Below, in pieces: positions 11,547-23,310 of a stretch of DNA of 64,000 nucleotides. Numbering within the stretch: the stretch's first letter is position 1; every line of letters begins with the position of its first letter. This DNA is from Xenopus tropicalis (lineage: Eukaryota > Chordata > Amphibia > Anura > Pipidae), in contig NC_030683.2 of NCBI RefSeq assembly GCF_000004195.4, forward strand, positions 75,053,764 through 75,117,763, in the 5' to 3' direction. Position numbers and translations under genes: made by a program. The notes beneath the pieces are model-generated. The model saw only the letters and a program-made list of their open reading frames with translations, was not told the DNA's origin and made no database searches.

Positions 11547-11756
11547 CAGTGGAGGAAATAATTATTTGACCCCTCACTGATTTTGTAAGTTTGTCCAATG
11601 ACAAAGAAATGAAAAGTCTCAGAACAGTATCATTTCAATGGAAGGTTTATTTTAACAGTGGCAGATAGCACATCAAAAGGAAAATCGAAAAAATAACTTT
11701 AAATAAAAGATAGCAACTGATTTGCATTTCATTGAGTGAAATAAGTTTTTGAACCC
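11547..11756 (+). repeat. left inverted terminal repeat of the Tc1-like element
   Basis: 210 bp, paired with 12940-13149. The only difference I see is GGAAGG here against the GGTAGG equivalent on the right. Long repeats of about 210 bp with inner and outer transposase sites are typical of the IR/DR group of Tc1-like elements. Confidence 0.95.
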
Positions 11757-11966
11757 CTACCAACCATTAAGAGTTCTGGCTCCCACAGAGTGGTTAGACA
11801 CTTCTACTCAATTAGTCAACCTCATTAAGGACACCTGTCTTAACTAGTCACCTGTATAAAAGACACCTGTCCACAGAATCAATCAATCAAGCAGACTCCA
11901 AACTCTCCAACATGGGGTCTTTCCAAGGATGTCAGAGACAAAATTGTAGACCTGCACAAGGCTGGA

Positions 11967-12923
11967 ATGGGCTACAAAACCATTAGCAAGAAGCTGGGAG
12001 AGAAGGTGACAACTGTTGGTGCGATTGTTCGAAAATGGAAGGAGCACAAAATGACCATCAATCGACCTCGCTCTGGGGCTCCACGCAAGATCTCACCTCG
12101 TGGGGTGTCAATGATTCTGAGAAAGGTGAAAAAGCATCCTAGAACTACACGGGAGGAGTTAGTTAATGACCTCAAATTAGCAGGGACCACAGTCACCAAG
12201 AAAACCATTGGAAACACATTACACCGCAATGGATTAAAATCCTGCAGGGCTCGCAAGGTCCCCCTGCTCAAGAAGGCACATGTGCAGGCCCGTCTGAAGT
12301 TTGCCAATGAACACCTGAATGATTCTGTGAGTGACTGGGAGAAGGTGCTGTGGTCTGATGAGACCAAAATAGAGCTCTTTGGCATTAACTCAACTCGCTG
12401 TGTTTGGAGGAAGAAAAATGCTGCCTATGACCCCCAAAACACCGTCCCCACTGTCAAGCATGGGGGTGGAAACATTTTGCTTTGGGGGTGTTTTTCTGCT
12501 AAGGGCACAGGACAACTTATTCGCATTAACGGGAAAATGGACAGAGCCATGTATCGTGAAATCCTGAACGACAACCTCCTTCCCTCTGCCAGGAAACTGA
12601 AAATGGGTCGTGGATGGGTGTTCCAGCACGACAATGACCCAAAACATACAGCAAAGGCAACAAAGGAGTGGCTCAAGAAGAAGCACATTAAGGTCATGGA
12701 GTGGCCTAGTCAGTCTCCGGACCTTAATCCAATAGAAAACCTATGGAGGGAGCTCAAGCTCAGAGTTGCACAGAGACAGCCTCGAAACCTTAGGGATTTA
12801 GAGATGATCTGCAAAGAGGAGTGGACCAACATTCCTCCTAAAATGTGCGCAAACTTGGTCATCAATTACAAGAAACGTTTGACCTCTGTGCTTGCAAACA
12901 AGGGTTTTTCCACTAAGTATTAA
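11967..12923 (+). CDS. Tc1-like DD34E transposase (start codon possibly lost)
   Basis: A cut-and-paste transposase of 318 residues from the first in-frame ATG. The N-terminal part is the paired-type double helix-turn-helix ([20 protein letters not shown] onward) with a GRPR-like linker RPRSGAPRK. The catalytic triad is visible: first Asp in LWSDETK, second in QHDNDPKH, and Glu in [11 protein letters not shown], with 34 residues between the last two (DD34E). The frame is open to the end (KGFSTKY, stop). In-frame coding similarity continues upstream of this ATG as [16 protein letters not shown], but has no Met. The expected start ATG at 11911 is out of frame, apparently after a small deletion. 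Family members are usually about 340 residues, so the first helix may be missing and activity is uncertain. Confidence 0.93.
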   Translation: MGYKTISKKLGEKVTTVGAIVRKWKEHKMTINRPRSGAPRKISPRGVSMILRKVKKHPRTTREELVNDLKLAGTTVTKKTIGNTLHRNGLKSCRARKVPLLKKAHVQARLKFANEHLNDSVSDWEKVLWSDETKIELFGINSTRCVWRKKNAAYDPQNTVPTVKHGGGNILLWGCFSAKGTGQLIRINGKMDRAMYREILNDNLLPSARKLKMGRGWVFQHDNDPKHTAKATKEWLKKKHIKVMEWPSQSPDLNPIENLWRELKLRVAQRQPRNLRDLEMICKEEWTNIPPKMCANLVINYKKRLTSVLANKGFSTKY

Positions 12924-12939
12924 GTCTTTTTTTGTTAGA

Positions 12940-13149
12940 GGGTTCAAAAACTTATTTCACTCAATGAAATGCAAATCAGTTGCTATCTTTTATTTAAAGT
13001 TATTTTTTCGATTTTCCTTTTGATGTGCTATCTGCCACTGTTAAAATAAACCTACCATTGAAATGATACTGTTCTGAGACTTTTCATTTCTTTGTCATTG
13101 GACAAACTTACAAAATCAGTGAGGGGTCAAATAATTATTTCCTCCACTG
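12940..13149 (-). repeat. right inverted terminal repeat of the Tc1-like element
   Basis: Reverse complement of 11547-11756, one mismatch seen. It ends CTCCACTG directly before the TA duplication. Confidence 0.95.
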
Positions 13150-13219
13150 TACCTGTGGAGTGCTGTAGTTACTTTATTACACACAGTATCCAGCTAGGTA
13201 TTACAGCGTAAGGTGAGAG

Positions 13220-13660
13220 TTCACTCTAAATAGAGTGGTGTGGGGTGAAGAGATTATCTAAGGGTACTTTTCTCACAATAATATCTGCCTTATCACTTTG
13301 GCGGCTTATTACAAAAATTATTGACTCTAACGTTGATTTACACACTCCCGCTGAGACTCTTGTCTTAAAGTAACAATGTCAGTCTATTAAGCAGCGCAAA
13401 CACCTAATTCCAACAGACTGATCTATTTATGGGGTAAATGTATTTGTCTATATGTGGGTTACTGTTGTTAAAGAGGCTTCTCATAACTTTTTTTTATGGG
13501 TAAGGGTATTAGGGTATTTCAGAGCAAGTGGCACATTGATAAACTTGATTGATTATATGTATTATACTGCTGCACATAAATTATTTTTACCTGGATAAAT
13601 GAGATCCACTGGATTAAACAAATTAAATTTGTGTGGGGTGATAATGTTTTGCTTTTAGAA
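13220..13660. repeat. right arm of the ~3 kb fold-back structure
   Basis: Reverse complement, with divergence, of about 10600-11066. It starts at CTCTAAATAGAG and passes TTTCTCACAATAAT, GGCGGCTTATTAC, TCTTGTCTTAAAG, AAACTTGATTGATTAT and CTGCTGCACATAAATTATTT. Confidence 0.75.
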
Positions 13661-13711
13661 ACCATGTGGTTTTGGTGTGTCTAGGGTGAGAGTTGCAGTT
13701 CTGTGTGTTAA

Positions 13712-14128
13712 AGGAACAGTAACACCAAAAAATTAAAGTGTATAAAAGTAACTAAAATATAATGTGCGGCTGCCCTGCACTGGTAAAAGTTGTGTGTTTA
13801 CTTTAGAAAGTCTACTATAATTTATATAAATAAGCTTCTATGTAGCCATGGAGGCAGCCATTCAAAGGAGAAAAGGCACAGGCACATAGCAGATAACAGA
13901 TAAAACTCTATTGTATTCTACAGAACTTATCTGTTATCTGCTATGTAACCTGTGCCTTTTCTCCTTTTTTCCAGCTTGAATGGCTGCCTCCGTGGCTACA
14001 CAGCAGCTTATTATATAAATTATAGTAGTGTTACTGTAGCAAACACACCAGTTTTACCAGTGCAGGGCAACAGTGCATTATATTTTTATTACTTTAAAGC
14101 GCTTTCATTTTTTGGTGTTACTGTTCCT
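13712..14128 (+). mobile_element. 417 bp palindromic MITE with TTAA duplication, copy 1
   Basis: Starts AGGAACAGTAACACCAAAAA and ends in the reverse complement, with TTAA directly on both sides (13708-13711 and 14129-14132). The whole element is nearly palindromic; the centre is TAACAGATAAAACT and its partner. TTAA target sites are used by piggyBac- and Kolobok-type transposases. A second copy of identical length, in reverse orientation, is at 36464-36880. Confidence 0.9.
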
Positions 14129-14299
14129 TTAATAGAGACAGCAACTAATCTAATGAACTGAAAGCTTAGGGGCCTCTTAAGGGGCAATATTAAAGATACA
14201 CAGTCAACATGTATACTCTGGCTGCCCATCTTACTCTGTTTGTAACATGCTCTGGATGAAATGTATATTTTATTATTTATCTCACTATATTTCCTCCTA

Positions 14300-14475
14300 T
14301 TTATCTTCCAGTTTGTCTAAATTATTGTGTGGTTGCTAGGGTAATTGGTACATTAGAAACCAAATAATTTATATTTCAACCGGAACCCCCCCAAAAAAGC
14401 ACAATTTACAGTTTAGAACTGTCTACGCAATACTAAAAATTTAGGTTCAAGGTGAACTACTGTACTTCTTTAATT
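14300..14475. repeat. fragment of an interspersed repeat (GGTTGCTAGGGTAATT type)
   Basis: Carries GGTTGCTAGGGTAATTGG and ends TTCAAGGTGAACTACTGTACTTC, which resembles the end phrase GGTGAAGCACCCCTTTAA at 16763-16775. Recognised as a common frog repeat; family not named. Confidence 0.5.
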
Positions 14476-14520
14476 CTAAAATAATATAAAGTAATCATAT
14501 TTTGGCAGGGACTATACTAA

Positions 14521-14832
14521 TACAGATACAGTGCCTATTATATGGAATGCTTGGGATCTGGAGTAGGATCCTTCCTTTATCTGGATCTCCATACTATAAG
14601 TCTGCTAAAAAAACAATTAAATCATTAAATAAACCCAATAGAATTGTTTTGCCACCAATGTGGATTTATGTAACTTAGTTAGGATCTGATACAAGGTCCT
14701 GTTTTATTATTACAGAGAAGAAAGGTCATTTTTAAAATTAGAATTAATTGCTTAAAATTGGCTCTAGATGCCTTCCCATAATTTATAGCTTTCTGGATAA
14801 CGTCTTTCTAGATACGGGATCCTATACCTGTA
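14521..14832. mobile_element. MITE-like repeat (TACAGGTATxxGACC type), copy 1
   Basis: Inverted ends TACAGATACAGTGCC and GGATCCTATACCTGTA enclose CTGGATCTCCATACTATAAG and TTAAATAAACCCAATAGAAT. This is one of the most abundant small repeats of Xenopus in my recollection. Further copies are at 16275, 32468 and 44164. Confidence 0.65.
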
Positions 14833-16274
14833 TTCCTAATATTAATTAGTGAGGAAATTCTAAAAATCTGTCAGCTGAGTGGGTCATTCCCTTTCTTACA
14901 GATTAGCAGATCAGTGCTCCTTGAATGTTAGCAGTGGGAGAACTGACCCAAAAGAAATGATTGGAAGAACTCACAAAGACCGTTTATAGCATTTGTAGTA
15001 TTTGCTGTACAGCTATCTAGTCCCCCATCCCTTTCTTAATTTGTTGCATCTGTTTCTATCTCACCATCCGTGGGGGTCTCCTCCCCAATTTTCTGATTTA
15101 TTTCACTCGTTGTGTTGTAGCTGCAAATAAAATAGATTAATGAATTGGAGCCCCTAGATGTCTAGAAATGTTAATAATACTTCTTTACTCGGTAAGTATA
15201 AGGTAAGTAAAAGTGAATTTTCCATCTGCATATTCAGTGGTCATCAAGGGTTTAAACATAAATATATTGATTTTTTTCCCCAGAAGCTATAGCTTTATAT
15301 TAGATAAATGTTTCAGGCTCCTTTACCTCATTTTTTAGAAAACCTTCTGATTATTTAGTGAAATGACTACACAAGAGTATTTGCATATAAATGAAACATA
15401 AAATGGTCAAAATACTAGATTAGTCTAGCTATAGAAATGATGGCAATTCAATTCCCCTTACTGTTGATTTTCCTGCAAGGGTTGAAAAAGAATTGGCTCA
15501 GATTTTAAGCGAGTAGAGAAAGAAAGAACAGCAGGATAAAGAACGTTGAGAGGGAGTTTACAATCAATCACAGAATAATGACAGCTAGACGGGCATCTTT
15601 TCTAACACAAACAAACATTAAATGGAAACAAGAGCTGGGTGTGCCAAGGCTTTTCCTGTCCATATCTGCTCCACAAAATTGGAAAGGAGGGTAGAGCAAA
15701 CAAATAATGACTTATAGCTACTCAAGCAAAAGTATAACGTGAAAGTTTTTTCATTTCTCTTTATTTTTCTGCAAAAAGAAAATATTTTTGTTATGTGCAT
15801 CAGTTTGAACACTTAAATACCTTTATCCAGAATAAATAGACAGATTCTATTAGATGTGACAATTTATGATTGTCATATGACATGACCCAGCTTTATGGGC
15901 TCTGTGTTTTATATAATTAGGCCGGACATTTTGACTTAAATATATATAGCAATTATATTACAAATTTTTTTGCTGTTTGCACATTTCAGTGGTATGTATT
16001 GACTTTTTTAACTATGTGAAATTTTTTAACTATGTGAAATTGATGGTATTGTATTAAAATGAATTGATGTTATCTTTCTTGCAAATTTTACATAAAATGC
16101 AAGTATTTTTCTACTACCACTGTGATTTTTTGTGTGCAAGCCCTTATTTGTATAAAGTGTATAGTTCTCAATACTCTATATGGGGTATTTTAGAGGCTTT
16201 TTTTTGCACCATATCTGCATGTTGTAATTTCTTATAGAGGTGTTTGAGTGCCCTCCATTGACCTATATTTTGTG
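14833..16274. other. intergenic, no gene seen
   Basis: AT-rich. Includes a small 18 bp tandem duplication (TTTTTAACTATGTGAAAT, twice, 16003-16038). No credible open frame. Confidence 0.6.
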
Positions 16275-16535
16275 TCCTGAAACCTGTTATCCAGAAAGTT
16301 TGGAAAAGTATGGAAAGGTCATCTCCAATAGACTCAATTTGAATCAAATATATCAACATTTTACAAATATTTTCTTTTTCTCTGTAATAATAAAAGAGTA
16401 CCTTGTTATTGATCCTAAGATATACAGTAATTAATCCTTACTGGAGGCAAAACAATCCAGCTTATTTAATGTTTAAATGATTTTTTAGCAGACAAAGTAT
16501 AGAGACCCAATTTACAGAAAGGAAACCCCAATAAG
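16275..16535. mobile_element. MITE-like repeat (TACAGGTATxxGACC type), copy 2, reversed
   Basis: Opens AACCTGTTATCCAGAAAG and shares TAATAATAAAAGAGTACCTTG and TTATTTAATGTTTAAATGAT with the family. Diverged. Confidence 0.55.
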
Positions 16536-16554
16536 TCGGATTATTTCGTATTTA

Positions 16555-16775
16555 TTTCAGCTGCTCTTCAGCTTGGAATAAAAAGTAACAAAAATAATAA
16601 AATTGTAGCCTCTTAAAACAATAGTTGCTGCTGGGTGACCCCCATTTAAATGTTTTAAAGAGTCAGAAGAAGAAGACAAATAGTTCATAAACTATACAAA
16701 TTAAAAGATGAAGACCAGTTGAAAAGTTGTTAAGAAGTAGACATTCTACAACATATAGGTGAAGCACCCCTTTAA
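16555..16775. repeat. interspersed repeat ending GGTGAAGCACCCCTTTAA
   Basis: Contains ACCCCCATTTAAATG, AGAGTCAGAAGAAGAAG and GAAGACCAGTTGAAAAGTTG, phrases characteristic of a very common Xenopus repeat. Non-coding. Confidence 0.55.
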
Positions 16776-16969
16776 TACTTCTGAACTAAATTCATCCTGC
16801 TATTAAATCTGGCCAAATGCTTCCCATGAAATTGGGAATATATATCTAATCTTAGAGCAGATAATAAGTATGAGAAGGGACACACAGCAACTGTCTCCCA
16901 ACTTATCTCTGTCTGAGGTAACTTGCTCTGGTATCAAGCACACTGGTCTGTATTGAGTCCAGTTGTCAA

Positions 16970-17462
16970 TTACTCTTCTGTCTTCTAAAATGCCTTTATT
17001 ATGAACCCATGCAAGTACTTACAGGCATTTAAAGGAACTGTGAAATGTAAAATGTCCCCTGGTTGCCAGGGTCAGCAAGGCTCTGCAATTATTATATACT
17101 TACATTTCTATTTAAACCCTGTCCTATTTATCTTTATTCAAACCCCTACTTGCTTACTGGGATAAGTAGGACCTTTGCAGCCAGACAGCCATTTAAATTT
17201 CAAACTTAAGAGCTACATTAACAAACAATCTTATTGTGTGAAAAATCACAAAAAATAATAAAAATACCACTGTCTACATTGTACTAAATGTAATTTATAA
17301 TGTTTATACCCATACTATCATTCTTTCTAAAATGCTGCTTTTCCTTAGGATATTAACTATTCACCATATACACCAAAAAATGTTTCCCAAATCAACAGCA
17401 TTACTCTTCAGTCTTCTAAGAAGCTGTTATTATGAACCCATGGCAGTACTTACGGACATTCA
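16970..17462. repeat. imperfect ~60 bp direct repeats, 431 bp apart
   Basis: 16970-17031 and 17401-17462 share TTACTCTTC, GTCTTCTAA, TTATTATGAACCCATG and AGTACTTAC with matching spacing. The segment between (17034-17260) looks like a relative of the repeat at 16555. It could be a local duplication or two fragments of one repeat. Confidence 0.6.
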
Positions 17463-18325
17463 AATAAATGTAATATTTGGTTATATTATAGCGCTAAAGC
17501 TACATTTTTCACAAGATTTATGTTTGGATTTTGCAAGGCTGCAACTGTGATAGATTATACAAATGCTTTATTTTAGATAACTTCCATATTTTAGGAACAT
17601 GTGCAGGTATGTAGAACCGGACAGGAAAATAAAACATAGTAAAATATCACTAATGCCATCAAAGCCACAACACCATCCAAGTATACTCGTTCATCAAGCA
17701 CTTGTATCAGAGGCATCTCTGCACCTTGTGGTATATTAAAACCCAGCATAAGATGGAGAGAACAGATCTGACAGGTGGAAGACCTGTCCTTACCTTCTGC
17801 CACAGGGCCGGCAACCAGGACAGCTATGCACCCTGCACCCGACAGCTCTTCCTAACTTGTGTGTCTAAATGATAAGCAAGGGAGGGGATGGGGAGAGGGG
17901 ACAGCTACCTACCTTTCCCTACCCACATCTTATAAATATAGTGCTGAATTTATGGGGAAAGCAAAGGTCACTCCATTCTGGTGCACTAAGAACAAATGAA
18001 GTTAGAGTTCATAGTATAAACACATTGTTAAATATCCCCAATTAAAACCCTAGAAGGTTTTAAAATAGTCTTTAAAAAAGTTGTTTTTTCTTTATCGTTT
18101 GTCTTCTGATTTGTTTGATATACCACAGGCTGTGATAGTGGGGAGGGGGAATTTCAGAAAAGGGATAAAAAGTATATACTGAAATACTTATTTTTACCTT
18201 GGACCTAATTAGAATGATTTCTGATCTGGGTTCAGTGGGATAGATATTGCCTATAATGCTTCAATGCAAAAAAAAAGAATATGATGATAAAAATATGTAG
18301 CCTACTTTATATTCATTGCTATGAG
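17463..18325. other. intergenic, no gene seen
   Basis: No supported gene or clear mobile element. Short open frames here have no recognisable domains. Confidence 0.55.
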
Positions 18326-18329
18326 ATTT

Positions 18330-18430
18330 TTAGAAGCAAATTTATTAATTGGTGAAAGTTAGAATTGATCATTTGAAAAATATGCGTCTAAAAATCCCAT
18401 ATGAATGAATAAAAAGTGAGTGAATTTTTC
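18330..18430. repeat. fragment of the GGGGCAGATTTATCA MITE family
   Basis: Shares GCGTCTAAAAATCCCATATGAA and GTGAGTGAATTTTTCAG with the fuller copy at 28713-28850. The ends are not preserved. Confidence 0.45.
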
Positions 18431-21400
18431 AGTGGTGATCTACCCCTTTGTCTGCATGCATTGCATCCTGACCTAGAAAGATCATATTTATGGGTTTCTT
18501 ATCTTTGTGGACCCATTAGAATTGTAAAAGATCCAGTGGACCTATTGGTGCTAATTTACTGGCACCACACCAGAGACATTTGCATCCTCCAGTCACTGAA
18601 ACATTACCCATTAGCACCCCATAACACCAATAGGAGAGTGTACTTTTCAGTACAGACCTGATATTAAGAACATGTATGGATCATGCTGTGGTCAGTTGCA
18701 TATATTTATGTCGTGCAACATTTCCATCCAGCATCATGCCCACATCTGTTGCTAAAGACACATATACAAGACTGTGATTCCATTATTGACCAACAAGAAT
18801 ACAAGAAGGCAGACTTGCGGTTAATCAGCAAGTGGTTAGTACTGTTATATTTGGACTGCTACATCTTCTTAAATATTCTTAAATATGTTACTGTTAGTAT
18901 ATTAGTATAGTCTAACTGTGTGTATGTGCAACTCATGCTTTATAGAAAACCTTAGTTTTCTCCTTATAGAGATTATCTCTACATGGGGGGTGAAAGGCTT
19001 AGGTCAAAGGTTCAGTGGACCAATGCCACACATGCTAGAGCGCTATTGGGCATATAATTTGCCCTTTGGTGACCAATACATGGAACATTAGCTTGTGCAA
19101 GATTACAAAGTGCCATTGTGCATTTCCCACAGTTGTAAGAGAGCCCTTAACCTAATGCTTGCCAGAAAACTGGATGTCACATGTCCCTGTATGACACCTC
19201 CCACCCCTAATGTATGCTATGCAGGCAGTGCTGTGTACAACGTGAGGTGCACTGGTGCTATTTTTAGCAAATGAGACCCCCAATATGAAAACATGAACAA
19301 ATTAACAGGTCACAGAAATATTGAACAACATTATTTAAAGCTGGTTGGCATATTTCCTTGTATCAAACTTGTGTTAATTACAATTACTGTATGAAAAAGA
19401 AAATTGGTACTTTTTATTATGTGCCAGATAATATGCAAATTATATTAATGCATAAATTAGTCATTCAGTCATCAGTAGGAAAATCAGCTTATTGCACCCA
19501 TCAAATCAAAATAAATAAAAGGCCTAAATAAAATGGCTCTATCTATACTATTTAGAAATATCACTACATATGATTTGACACCAATAAAATCATTCTAATT
19601 TATATTCTAACCTTCAGTCCTATTTGTCTGGTGCTGAGTGTGAAACAACCAAATTTGTGCTCTTGGGAGCCAAAGCAAATTAAGAATTCTGTTGTTATGG
19701 TCTTTTAATATTATTAAAGAAACATTACAGGTCCATTCATGTGCCTGGCCTTCCAGTGTTATAACAGCATTTGGATCGACGTTCATAAAGTTGATAATAT
19801 TTTGTTGATTAAGATTCAAGATCAAAAACGTGTCTCACACCATCATGGTGGTTCCTTGAAAACACTTTATACAATTGGTTTAATGGACTTACAGTGATAT
19901 TAAAGGTAACAGAGGACATAAGAGGATATAAGAAAGGTTAAACAAGTGTTTTAGTGAATGCTCTGCTGCACAATGCATTGGAGGGTAAAATGCTTCTGCA
20001 GCTCAGGAGACAATTTAATGGCACTGAGAAATTCGAAAGTTTGGTCCAAGGACAAAGGGCTTCTAGCCATTATTTACTATAAGGTCTGTTTAGCAGAGCA
20101 GTAAGCAAAAGCCTGTATCCCACATTGATACCCAGTGGATACATATCCAGTGACCATGCAGATAGAAAGGTCATCGGAGCTCATATCTGTCTTCTTTCAT
20201 ATAATGTTTCCAATCCATTTAAGGATATTTTATGCTGCAAGACAAGCATTTATTGGGTCTGAACTGGGATATTTTTGCTGGGAAAATACAAGTAAGGAAA
20301 CAGGTCATTCTTATCTGCCAGTCTGAAAAGGTCATGAATTAAAGGGAGTTCAAGCGTAAATGTGGATGTTTTGTCAGCTCGTAAGTGGTCCCAGATCACA
20401 GAGTAAGAAAAGAAGGAAGCCGACTATTATGCCTCTTTTTAAGGCCCCCTCCTTTACTTGATTGCTTTAAAACTTGCCCTGAAAGTTATAGCTCAGAAAG
20501 AATGGAGCTCAATAGCAAACCTGCATTTTACACAATTCATTAACCAAGGACACAGCAAACTTTCAACATGTTCCCTGAACTTCACTTCACCTTGAAATGC
20601 TAGCACTGCTTAAATCCTTTGTTATACTTATTGTTATATGGGAAAGATTCAACACTCTTTTGGTTTCATTTTTACAGTTATGTGTAACTGCTGTGTAGGT
20701 TCTTCAGGTTCATTTAAGAGCTCAAAGGCAGACAATAAAAGAAGTATTTTCCTATTTATTTACAGAAACAGAATATTTTTATTTTGAGATGTAACACAAC
20801 AGGCAGAACAATGAAAGGGAAACTTTTGCTGCAATGGGACATGCTCATATATATAGATTAGCCCACTGTGGATAAATGTGCTGCCATGAGCCCTTTCTTC
20901 AGCGGGCAAACACTCATGGTGTCCAAAATATTGCTGTGATCCTGCCAAATGTGTGATATGAAGGGAATTTTTTGGCATGCCATGAGAGTGCTGCTGAAAA
21001 TGTTGCTAATTCCTATTGTAGTATCTAGAAGTACTTCTTCTATGGCACAAAAGTAATTATTGGCTCAAAATGTCATGTAATATGTGTTCTATGGAAGAAC
21101 TGCATGAATCAAACCACTGAGAAATGCACTTTTAAATTGCAGATGCATTTGTAAAGATCACTTTTGATCCAATAATTCCTACTGCTTGAGATGATAGTAA
21201 TATTTGGGGGAAATATCCAAATTGGACTCACTGATAGGGATGATCCAATCATTTGGCCCTGGCATCAACAATCAAATCATAATTGGACTACAGAGACTCA
21301 AAGGGCAGTGACTGCATCATTGCCCTTATGTGGTCCTCATCTGGATTTTCAAACCTTCTTAATCAACACCTATAAATTAGCACAACCTCCCAAGGGTCAC

Positions 21401-21550
21401 ATAAATAACCCCATAATCTACAAACTCGGTCGGGAGGGCAGAGTAGGTAGCTTTTATGACCAACTTAAGAAGGATTCCAAGATGCTAAAAACAAAAACAA
21501 AAATGTCCACAGAATATAGAACTAGCCCTTATATGGAATAAAAGACATAA
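18431..21550. other. intergenic, no gene seen
   Basis: Several open frames of 60 to 116 codons, such as 21191-21541, occur by chance. None shows a domain, splice structure or family resemblance that I can defend. Confidence 0.55.
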
Positions 21551-21551
21551 A

Positions 21552-21655
21552 GTTTGACCAGGTGCAGTAACCCAAAGCAACCAATAAGATGTTTGCTTTT
21601 AAACAGGTGACCAATAAATCCTACCTACTGATTGGCTTCTATTATTTCTAATATT
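21552..21655. repeat. old interspersed repeat (GCAACCAATAAG type)
   Basis: Reverse-orientation relative of 6640-6770: AGGTGCAGTAACCC, AGCAACCAATAAGATGTTTG, CAGGTGACCAATAAAT and CTGATTGGCTTCTA. Confidence 0.5.
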
Positions 21656-23190
21656 ACATACTATAGCTGAATGTACCTTAGGGAATACACCTAGGGCACA
21701 ATGTCATAAAAAGTATTGTATTTTTCACAGTTTGGTTGAAATGACAGAAAGGTTTATAATAGGGGGATTTATTTAATCACTTTCAGGAATATCACATATG
21801 AACCATGAAAGAGGATTAAAGTGAATGATACATTTGCAGATTATGTTGTGGCACTCCAGGGAGAAAGGCTTTGGTGATATTCCAAAAAGAAAAAGGATTC
21901 TTATTATCGTTGTTAGAATTAATAAGTGTCTAAACTATTTCAAAAATCCAATTTATTTAAAAAATAGACCAAATAATTTCCATACCTCCGGAAAGAAGTC
22001 ATTTAAGAAAAAAAAAATCATTTGCTTTAATCTATTAATATAAATTATCACTCAAAGCTATTAGAGAAAAGGAGACGAGAAGGTATGTGTATAGAATGGG
22101 AGTTTGGGAGGAATATATATATATACAGTATATGTATTACAATTTTTCCTTTATAATGTATATAATGTTTGCGATTTAGGATGCTTCCATCTGCATAAAA
22201 AAACACAAGAATTCCTAGGAAATTCTTGATTGTATTAATGTGCCACGGTACACTATGTTAGCATAGTTGTATCCTTCTGTCCAGACAATCCAGAAAACCA
22301 GGCAAGGAAAACCCCAAACATCTGAAAACCACTGGGTTTTTCTATTATTAAAGGGGATGTGAGCCTTCTAAAACTTTCTTTTTTTTTTGCTTCCCTAGAT
22401 CTCCAAATTAAGTAGCCAAAATTTATAAATTCAGTTTTACCTTCCATAGCAGTGTTGTTCCACCCCATATTTGTTGAACTAGAAATTTCACCAATTTAGA
22501 GCATATTACCAGGGGTTAAATAACGATCACAGCTCTAGTCAAGCAACTAAATAAATTGAATAGTAAAACAGGTCTGCACAATAAATCTGTTTTCTGAGCT
22601 CTCTAGGGTCAGTGGCCCAGTTAATCCAAGAGAATTGTCCATTGAGATTTCTGCCCATGTTTCCACTTGAATATAGGGGATAACCTACTGATCCACATGA
22701 GAGGGGGCTCTTGTGCCATGGGGGATGCTGCAGTCAAGGGGCTCAGGCCAGATGGCAAGGACAGTTCCCCACTGCAACCTGTGCCCTCTCTCCGCTACTA
22801 TCGCAGTCAGTTTTGGTATATAAGTGATCCCTTATACATTTTTTTCTTGTTCTAAACACCTAATAAGTACTATACCCCCCTCCCTTCTGAAGTAAAGTAC
22901 TGGTTAAGCATCAAGAGCTAGAAATATGGGTCTCATATAAAGCTAAGAACTTGGAGTCACTTGTAAACAGAATAGGCAGGATTTTAATTAGATGATATTC
23001 TGAAATCAATGTTGATCCCGGATGGAGGGAAAAAGTTTGGTTGTGCGGTGTTGCATTCAAGAATCCATACGTGATGTTGCAGAACTTAAGCTCCTATTAT
23101 GCTTTAACAGTTATGTTGGAGAATGCTGGATGCTATAAGTAGGTGGAGCAACACTGCTATTCTAGACACATGCCCCGATCAATCTTTTTT
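21656..23190. other. intergenic, no gene seen
   Basis: AT-rich, with a short TA run near 22113-22130. Nothing else recognised. Confidence 0.55.
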
Positions 23191-23194
23191 CATC

Positions 23195-23310
23195 AATATT
23201 ATTGTCTGTTGTTATTATTATTACTTCTATTGATAAAGTATCGCAATGTGCTACAGTGCTGTACATAAGGAGACATAATATACAAACAAATTGATACATT
23301 AAGTAATGAA
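23195..23310. repeat. fragment of an ATT-led interspersed repeat
   Basis: An (ATT)n-like lead is followed by GATAAAGTATCGCAATGTGC, ACAGTGCTGTACATAAG and ATACAAACAAATTGATACA. Relatives are at 26225-26340 and 59016-59195. Confidence 0.5.

Larger units (their letters stand above)
11547..13149 (+). mobile_element. complete Tc1/mariner-type transposon
   Basis: 1603 bp from CAGTGGAGGAAATAATTATT to its reverse complement, flanked on both sides by TA (11545-11546 and 13150-13151), the Tc1/mariner target duplication. Both inverted repeats are 210 bp long (11547-11756 and 12940-13149) and differ at one position as far as I can read. It holds one transposase gene. The near identity of the ends and the open frame point to recent insertion. 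It lies in the loop of an older fold-back repeat. Confidence 0.95.

Noticed and set aside
11972..12697. Minus-strand open frames within the Tc1 element
   Set aside because: Shadows of the plus-strand transposase, which shows the full catalytic signature.
21191..21541. 116-codon open frame in the intergenic region
   Set aside because: No recognisable domain, no splice or repeat context, and no second line of evidence.
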